A DNA stretch of 64,000 nt. Source: Nemopilema nomurai (Eukaryota; Cnidaria; Scyphozoa; Rhizostomeae; Rhizostomatidae). The DNA lies in NCBI GenBank assembly GCA_003864495.1, contig ML133498.1:1069418-1133417 (forward strand), in the 5' to 3' direction. A model generated the notes under the pieces. That model made no database searches. It saw nothing but the letters and a program-made list of their open reading frames with translations, and was not told the origin of the DNA. Made by a program: the position numbers and the translations under genes. Of this stretch, positions 57,490 to 64,000 are shown in pieces. How positions within the stretch are numbered: the first letter of the stretch is position 1; every line of letters begins with the position of its first letter.

Positions 57490-59615
57490 GAACTTTTTGA
57501 CGACTTGGGATGAACACAATTGATTTCTTCCACTTTAGATTCTTTACCAAATTGGTTAACTATTTGTGCAGTCAGATCCTGAATAAAAAAAACTTGAGCA
57601 TTTAATTAGTTTATTTCTAAATTTAGGAACTGGTAAATGACATGGCCGTTGACTGCTTTATGCTAATTCAAGCTATTTGATAATTAGACCTTCTCCTGAT
57701 AATGTATTATCATTGTTTTTAAGCAATGAAATCAGTGTCAAGTTGAATAAATTACTAAGTTTTTGCTGTCTCTGTAGTTGTTGACTTTACTTGAGTATAA
57801 GTATCAGTGCAGATCAGGAAATGCTAAATGCTCGTAGGCTTCAAAGTCTCATTTTCCATTTCAAACTCCTCTTAGCATAGAATTGGAATGACTCATGGTT
57901 GCCCCCTCTTTACTTCAACTGTAAGCATTAAGCAGTAGCCTAATTCACTTATTTTTGTTGACTTCAGTACTTTTTTCTAGTTAAAACATAGGTTAACATT
58001 TTGTTGCAACTATGTTTATGCCTGAATGAAAAAAATTCAGTTTATCGCCTAAAACTGTCTTTTAGGGCACGATTCAGTGTTTCTATTATCTTGTAAATAT
58101 ATATATATGTGTGTTAGTTTTTGTAAGTTTTTGTTGTGTAATTACAAAGAATGACATCAAACATGCATGAAGGTTGATTAAATTACGGGTAAAATTAACT
58201 TTGAATGGCTGAAAGTTGTCTTTCTCTGTTAAATGTTTCATCTGCTCAAAATTAACAGTAAGCATTAACGATTTTATTTTTAGTTCTTTTGAAACTAAAT
58301 ACTTAAAAAGGTTAATTACTATAAAAGGTGTTGTTCTTAGTGAGACTGGCTGACTTTTTTTATTTTCCAACAATGGTGATGGTGACAATTTTGGAACTAT
58401 GATTTTTATTTTTCACTGAGTAAAAGCAAACTGTTCCTTTGTTGAAAATCATTTTTGTTTATATTAGATTGTTATTTTTACCAGCCCATTCCAGCTCTGC
58501 GAATAGGCTCATTTTTGCCATGTGAACTGGTTTTAAATTGAACCTGTGTTGCTTTTATTATAATCTATTTTGATTATTAAAACCTTTATTAAATATTACT
58601 GCAATAGCCGCAAAGTTATGTCTGTTTCCCTGCCTTTGAAATTCGTTGAAAAACTCTTACTGCTTGGGGTCACATGTTCTTGTTCAAAATTTTATAATCC
58701 ATTTTCATATGAGTTTAAACAGAACCCATTGGTATCATTTGATATTTCACTCATGCACATGCGTCTCTGCAATGGTAGAATGAGCCACTGAAATATACTC
58801 AAGAAATGTTCAAATACTCTATAATTACAGGTCTTCGCCATACATTCACAAAGGTATGCCTCACATCTCCCACAATTGAAGGGGCATTCAGACAATTTTC
58901 CCAAGTATATTTTACTTAGCATGAAAAATGCGCAAAGCAGTTTCAATTTCTCTTTGGCGATTAGGCACATTGAATATCAGGTCCCTTTCACTATACCTGA
59001 TTATGATGCTGCAAGACACATTCTCCAAGGCAAAAGAGTTGCCATTGAAGTATTGTTAAATCCTATCTGTGGACATTCTTTGCCAAGTTGTATTTTGAAA
59101 CCCTTTTTTGCTTACCTCCTCTCAGAACCAAAGTTGTAGCAAAGTTAGAGAAACTATACTGCACATTTTGAACAATTTTGGGCTGACATTCACCAGGGAA
59201 CAGAAAACTTAATATCATTAATTAACAATGAGTAGCCAGTTCTAAACCAATGCTCTGACTAAAAGATGAAGAAAGCCTGCGTTAAGACTTAGGAGATTTG
59301 CAGATAATTTTATCATTGCCCTTGCTGAAACAAAAATGCGTTTTCGATACAAGGCCTCTCAAACCAAACAACGTTCTTCGAGAAAGCATAGTCAGCGGGA
59401 AAGCATAGTTGTGACTATGGAGAAAGCGACGGGACAGCTGAAGGCTGTTCGCAGGTGACCTTGTTATGGACGCTACGGAGGAGCAAACCGAGTGTGACAA
59501 TCATTGACTGCAGTGGGAAACCGCTCGTGTGGAAGTTTTAATTAGTCAAATATGCTCAAAAGAATGAGAAATTGATGACTAATAAACGTGATAAGAGAAC
59601 CTTTCTCAAGTGGAG
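57490..59615. other. PEN-2 3' region to MCRS1 start, no gene recognised
   Basis: An AT-rich stretch with only short open frames. The frame at 58921-59139 contains QVPFTIPDYDAARHIL, which loosely recalls the start of Pcc1/LAGE3 proteins, but no continuing exon was found. A (TA)n-type microsatellite is at about 58096-58109. Confidence 0.45.
57582..57587 (+). terminator. PSENEN: Probable PEN-2 poly(A) signal
   Basis: AATAAA 93 bases after the PEN-2 stop codon, same strand, in an A-rich context. Confidence 0.65.
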
Positions 59616-62600
59616 ATGTCAGACATAAACCCAACAGGAAGCAGCCCAGAAGACATTTCATTTTCTTTCAATCGACAGGCTGGACCAGACGGCCTAAGAA
59701 GAAGTTCTTCCAGATCAATAAAGCGCAAGAAGTTTGACGACGAAGTTGTAGATACGAGTAACCCGTTCAAGAGAATGCCATCATCCCGGAGAAGCTCTGA
59801 ATCCAGCCAGCCTGATCAAAAACCATCACCTGTCTCCAAAAAGGTTTTTTTTTAATTTCACCCTCGCTATGTATGCTGGTTGTTTCGAGTTGACTTAACC
59901 GAATTGTGACGTAAATATCGTTGAATTGCTTTTAAATTTATCTTTTGAATGAGCAAAATATAATGTGCATAATACGCTCACTTTATAATGTAAAGCCACC
60001 TCCAGCCTCACCCTATTATAAAATGTAGCTTGTTTATAAGAATGCACATGTGATTGATGGTTTGTGTTGGAACTCATTTTTAAACATGGTTTTTAAATTG
60101 ATTTTCTAATTTTGTGCCATTTTATATTAAATAATATGTGGATTTCTCGTGAGGTATTATTTTTAATTACTGTTTGTTAAAAATTAGATTTCAAGGCAAT
60201 CCTCTGCTCTAAAGAAAAAGTCTAAAAGAGTTAAGGTGAGAGGAAGTTAATGTTTTACCCCAGGTTTTAGATTTTTTCCAAAAGTCCTTTATTCAAAGAA
60301 GCTGATATGTCCATGAAATTATGATTTGTTTCATTAATTTTGACATATGTCAACTATTTGTTATTGAAATTTATTTGTTTTCCAATGGAATGTTTTGAGT
60401 AGAAAGACACACCTGCAAAACATAATTTGATTTAAAGTGCTTCCATTCTGTTTTCCTGCACTAACTTTTATACTGTCAAGCTATCATTGATATTGTTCAA
60501 CCTGTTTTCAGTCATTCCAATTTGTTCTTTAAGCCCCAGCCTGTTCCATCAGACTTTGGTAGATGGCGACCAACTGATGACCTTGCTTTAATAACAGCTG
60601 TTCAACAGGTGAAACTTGCTGAAATTAATCTCTTTTTGATTCTCTCAACTGTGCAGCTTGGTTATTGACTGATTTCCGTCCAAGTAAATCCAAAATATTT
60701 TTATTCCAGACAAATGATCTCAATGCTGTTCACCTTGGAGTCAAGTTCTCTTGTCACTTCACATTACAAGAAGTTGAAGAGAGGTGGTATGCATTGCTGT
60801 ATGATCCAGTTGTCTCAAAGTGAGTAACTTGAACTACTGTAAGCTGAAAATCTTTTGACTAACTTTTCAGCAAATTTAGCTGTGCTATGCAAGAAAGAGA
60901 AGTTTTCCATCCCCCAAAATGATCCAAAGTTTAATATAGTTTAATTTTATAAAATGATAGTTTGCGATCTGTATGAGTAATATTTGTAGGGTAAGGATAA
61001 ATATGTTGATCATATATTCAGGATAAGCTTCTCTTTTTTACCTTCGTTTTGATCAGAGTTTTATGATAAACAAATCAATCTCTTTTTGGTATTGATTCTT
61101 GCTGTAACATTTACTGAAAGTAAAATAAATTGACATATTTCAAGTCAAGGACAGAGTTGATATATTTGAAACAATAATAGCCCTCTTTGTGACCCCATGA
61201 TAAGCAAATGTTGTTTATGTTCCCATGCAGATTGGCTCAACAAGCCATGAAGCAGCTGCCCACTGAGGTGATACAGGGTATACAAAACAGTGCTTTATGG
61301 AGCAAGGAAGAGGAGCAGCTTCTTGCTGAAATTGTGTCAGTAAGTTGATTGGTTGGAATTATCGGGTTCAAGCTGGTATCTGAAGTTTGTCTAACCACTT
61401 TGTTTTCTAGCCCAATCTTGTGACAAGATTAATTTGCCATTTTAGAACACCAACCCAAACCTACAAGTATTTGAAAATCTATTGGAAGAAAATCAGAATG
61501 CTTTCCACAAATCGAGAACTGCAAAAACCTTGCTGAATCATTGGTTGTTGATGAAACATTACCAGTTGCTTTCGGATCAGTCAGGTTTGTTGTGATTTTA
61601 AGGTTTATTTGTCTGTTCCAGTCGTTTAACAGATCCCCAAAATACAGCCAGGAAATTGTACATGTATTCTGTTTTTTCTTTTTATTCCCTTTAAACTTTC
61701 TATTTTGAACAATGATTGCTTTGAGGAACTGGTACTTCCATTTTTTCTGAAGAGCTCTCACTTTTTTTTTCTAGCACAGATTAATTTGATATTTTATTGA
61801 GAAAAGTTTTTCTCATGGGTCTTCAAGTTTTTTTATTCACCCAGTAATATGATCTGTGAACAGGTGCTTTGCGTACAAAACTTCACAATTGCAAGAAAAA
61901 GCGGAACTAGTTTTGCATACTTAAAGTGCTTTTTCGTTCCATACTCCTCAGAGTATGCAAATGTCGGAAAACAACTAAACACTGACAAAATAAATAGCCA
62001 GTTGCGAATCAAAAACACTAGAGGGTGGTAAGAAGAGTGCATGATTGGTTAAAATTGACCAATCAGCGTTACTTAACACCTAACTTTAAAGAAAGAATGG
62101 GATTTTCCATTGAAATGTAGACAGACTCCAAAACACCCTGGTGAAAAGACGACCTAGCTTGTCCAATTATATGAAAATTGCTGTCACTATCTGTTTTGGC
62201 GCAATCTGGATTCTAAACTAAACTTAATTCTAACTAACAATTCTACCAAAAAGTAGAAATGAAGTTAAAAAATTGTAATCTAGCTGTTTATTAAATTGCA
62301 CATATTTGTTCATCACTTGCAACAAAGAAAATTTAATTTTTTCCTTTGGTCTAACTGCTGGCATCTGCTCTTCTGTCACACCCACTTCTAAAGCAGGTTC
62401 TTCTGTTAACATTGAGAGGAAGCTTTCTTTCCTATGAAGTATTTTTTATACAGTTATATTTAATATATATGTTTTATTGGAGTATATGGCTTATTTATAG
62501 CACGCTCAAGTGAGACAGATGTCAACCTACATGACATGGAATCAAGACTGAACGATGATGAAATTTTGTAAGTCACATTTCAAACCATGTTTAAACTTTT

Positions 62601-63932
62601 CCTGGTAGGTTGAGAGAGAGGTCGAACAGGAATGTTTTTGAAAGAATGATCTTACTACCAGAACTCAACAATTTTCCTCCATAAAAGCAGTCTATAACTT
62701 GTAAACTTGCCCATAATCTCCCAACAGGATACCATATGAATTATTTCACAATTTTTGTCACTATTTTTATGCAAATTGAATCAATTGTTGATTTAGCCAT
62801 GTGGATGAATATTGCTGCAGAAATGAACATGGTGGCGTTTTGTTACCCAAGTGAAACCCTGCCTCATAATTTAGCTGTTCACGAGAATTGTTTCCAAGCC
62901 TGATTGAAAAGAAGTACCAGACAGACCCAAGTATAGCCTTAATGTGGCAGAGCTTTGCTGAGCAGCTTTTTACAGTAGCTTTTAGAGCAAGAAATTAACG
63001 CCAAGTTGGATGCTCATTGTAAGCGTAAATTATTGTGGATGAAAACGTCAATAATACCTCTGTATGCTGTGTTCTTTACTATTGAATTAGAGAATCGAAG
63101 GATGAAATCTTGGACCAAGAGCTATTTTCAGTGGATCGAAGGCAAAAGCGGGAATTGAAGAGGCTTGAGGAAGAGATTCCCCAGTGGCAAGTAATTGTGG
63201 ACGAGATGATTGGCAGTGGTGAGTCAGCTGATTCTCTTTATTGTTTGAATTGGCAGATACTCCAAGTATGCCGTTGTTCAATTAGAAGAAAGCGTAGTTG
63301 TGGCTAGAAACATTTAGTAGTGGCTTTGGATTTTTAATTTTTGGACTGCCATTTTTAAGAAATAGAAGTTAGCAAATGTCATGTGTAGGTTGACACAAGT
63401 TTAAGAGTTGCCTGATGGTGATCGTTGCCTGGCAATCGTTACCTGGTGATCGTTGCCTGGCAATCGTTACCTGGTGATCGTTGCCCGATGGTGATTAGTC
63501 GATTATCACACTGAGTATAACCTCTGCATACACGAAATTCTATGACAGACGGTAAAGAGCAATCGCCATTGATTTATAGTTGTTTGATTGACAATTGGTA
63601 TAAAGATATTCTACGTAATTATGGAAGAGCCACGATCGGTTGAAAGTCTTCTCAAAATGACCAGATTTGCATGTGATGATGGGCTTAAGGACAGGTTATT
63701 TAACCGCTCAGAAATGTTCTTTTTCATTTGAAAGCGCTCTGTAACATCAGTGGTAAGGACCTGCCATATCATTCTTTGGACGCTTGACTTAAGTTAGCAC
63801 TTCTTCGGTAAGCAATTCCAGTTGATTGAGATCGACTTCATTTCCACAGGCTCCAGTGTATCTGAGTTCGATTCGCAAACGCTCGCTGTCCTTCGTGGGA
63901 GAGTCGTCCGTTACCTAATGAGGTCCAAAGAG
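59616..63932 (+). CDS. MCRS1: MCRS1, microspherule protein 1 (3' partial)
   Basis: MCRS1 is a nuclear/nucleolar FHA protein that belongs to chromatin complexes (NSL, INO80) and also acts on spindle microtubules. Exons 59616-59843, 60188-60235, 60534-60608, 60710-60819, 61231-61339, 61446-61584, 62501-62567, 63091-63218 and 63850-63932 join in frame for 329 codons. Landmarks: SSSRSIKRKKFDDEVV (human SSSRFIKRKKFDDELV), GRWRPTDDLALITAVQQTND, HLGVKFSCHFTLQEVEERWY, the helical EILDQELFSVDRRQKREL region and QTLAVLRGRVVRYLMRS. The ATG at 59616 is the first in this frame; a GTG six bases earlier is not used as a start in animals. The C-terminal FHA domain (from human ITLGRATKDN on) must lie beyond the right edge, after the donor at 63933. 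The 28-bp tandem repeat in the last visible intron does not disturb the exons. Confidence 0.95.
61871..61980 (+). repeat. Dispersed repeat, copy C
   Basis: It matches the reverse complement of 41609-41709 (gcggaactagttttgcatac, ttaaagt, ctttttcgttc, ctcctcagagtatgcaaa) and, more weakly, 14056-14132. It lies in the intron of MCRS1 between exons 6 and 7. Class unknown. Confidence 0.75.
63418..63486. repeat. 28-bp tandem repeat, about 2.5 copies
   Basis: Two identical 28-base units start at 63418 and 63446 (gtgatcgttgcctggcaatc, then gttacctg), with a partial third from 63474. Each unit contains GTTGCCTGGCAAT, one base short of an RFX X-box palindrome. It is in MCRS1 intron 8. Identity between units suggests recent duplication. 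Confidence 0.85.
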
Positions 63933-64000
63933 GTAGTTGCTCATGCTCTTCTAAAGTACTTGTGGATTTTGAAATATCACAAAGACCAGGAGCACCATTT

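Noticed and set aside
58921..59139. Open frame with QVPFTIPDYDAARHIL resembling the start of a Pcc1/LAGE3 (KEOPS) protein
   Set aside because: Similarity is limited to a few residues, the rest of the frame is unlike the family, and no following exon in phase was found before MCRS1.

Overview
The window is nuclear DNA of an animal: AT-rich, with split genes, GT-AG introns mostly 0.3-5 kb long, a eukaryotic tRNA gene and several DNA-transposon families. Every well-resolved protein is an ancient metazoan family and many align closely with vertebrate homologues. The gene content, the MADF/BESS gene and the short introns suggest a slowly evolving invertebrate, most likely a cnidarian (anthozoan-like). 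That placement is inference; no taxon-specific marker was seen.

Layout, left to right. 1-4549 (+): the ESCRT-III subunit CHMP2A, missing only its first ~14 codons, which lie off the left edge. 4550-9682: no recognisable gene, one AT-rich tandem repeat. 9683-12791 (+): a small type I membrane protein with one Ig-like domain. 12792-17649: no recognisable gene. 17650-26943 (+): a CDKL1/CDKL4-type cilium-associated protein kinase in ten exons. 26944-29480: no recognisable gene. 29481-54993 (+): a complete alsin (ALS2) gene in 29 coding exons that close in one frame of 1745 codons, with RCC1, DH, PH, MORN and VPS9 parts in canonical order. Its introns hold a tRNA-Asn gene, a truncated Tc1/mariner element, two copies of a ~400-bp TA-flanked MITE (one carrying a nested Harbinger-type MITE), a hAT MITE with an exact 8-bp duplication, and an antisense two-exon MADF-BESS gene (44743-43335) with its own intronic MITE. 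57184-57489 (+): single-exon PEN-2 (PSENEN), a gamma-secretase subunit. 59616 to beyond 63932 (+): MCRS1, with the C-terminal FHA exons off the right edge.

The genes are not an operon and I see no shared pathway. CHMP2A, alsin and PEN-2 all act on endosomal or other membranes, but this adjacency may be chance. The most distinctive items are the Ig protein, whose ectodomain has a single unpaired cysteine and whose tail ends like a PDZ ligand; the nested MADF-BESS gene; and the transposon cluster around alsin exon 8, which includes a filled/empty site pair and a GC-AG intron. No clearly novel multi-gene system was found.
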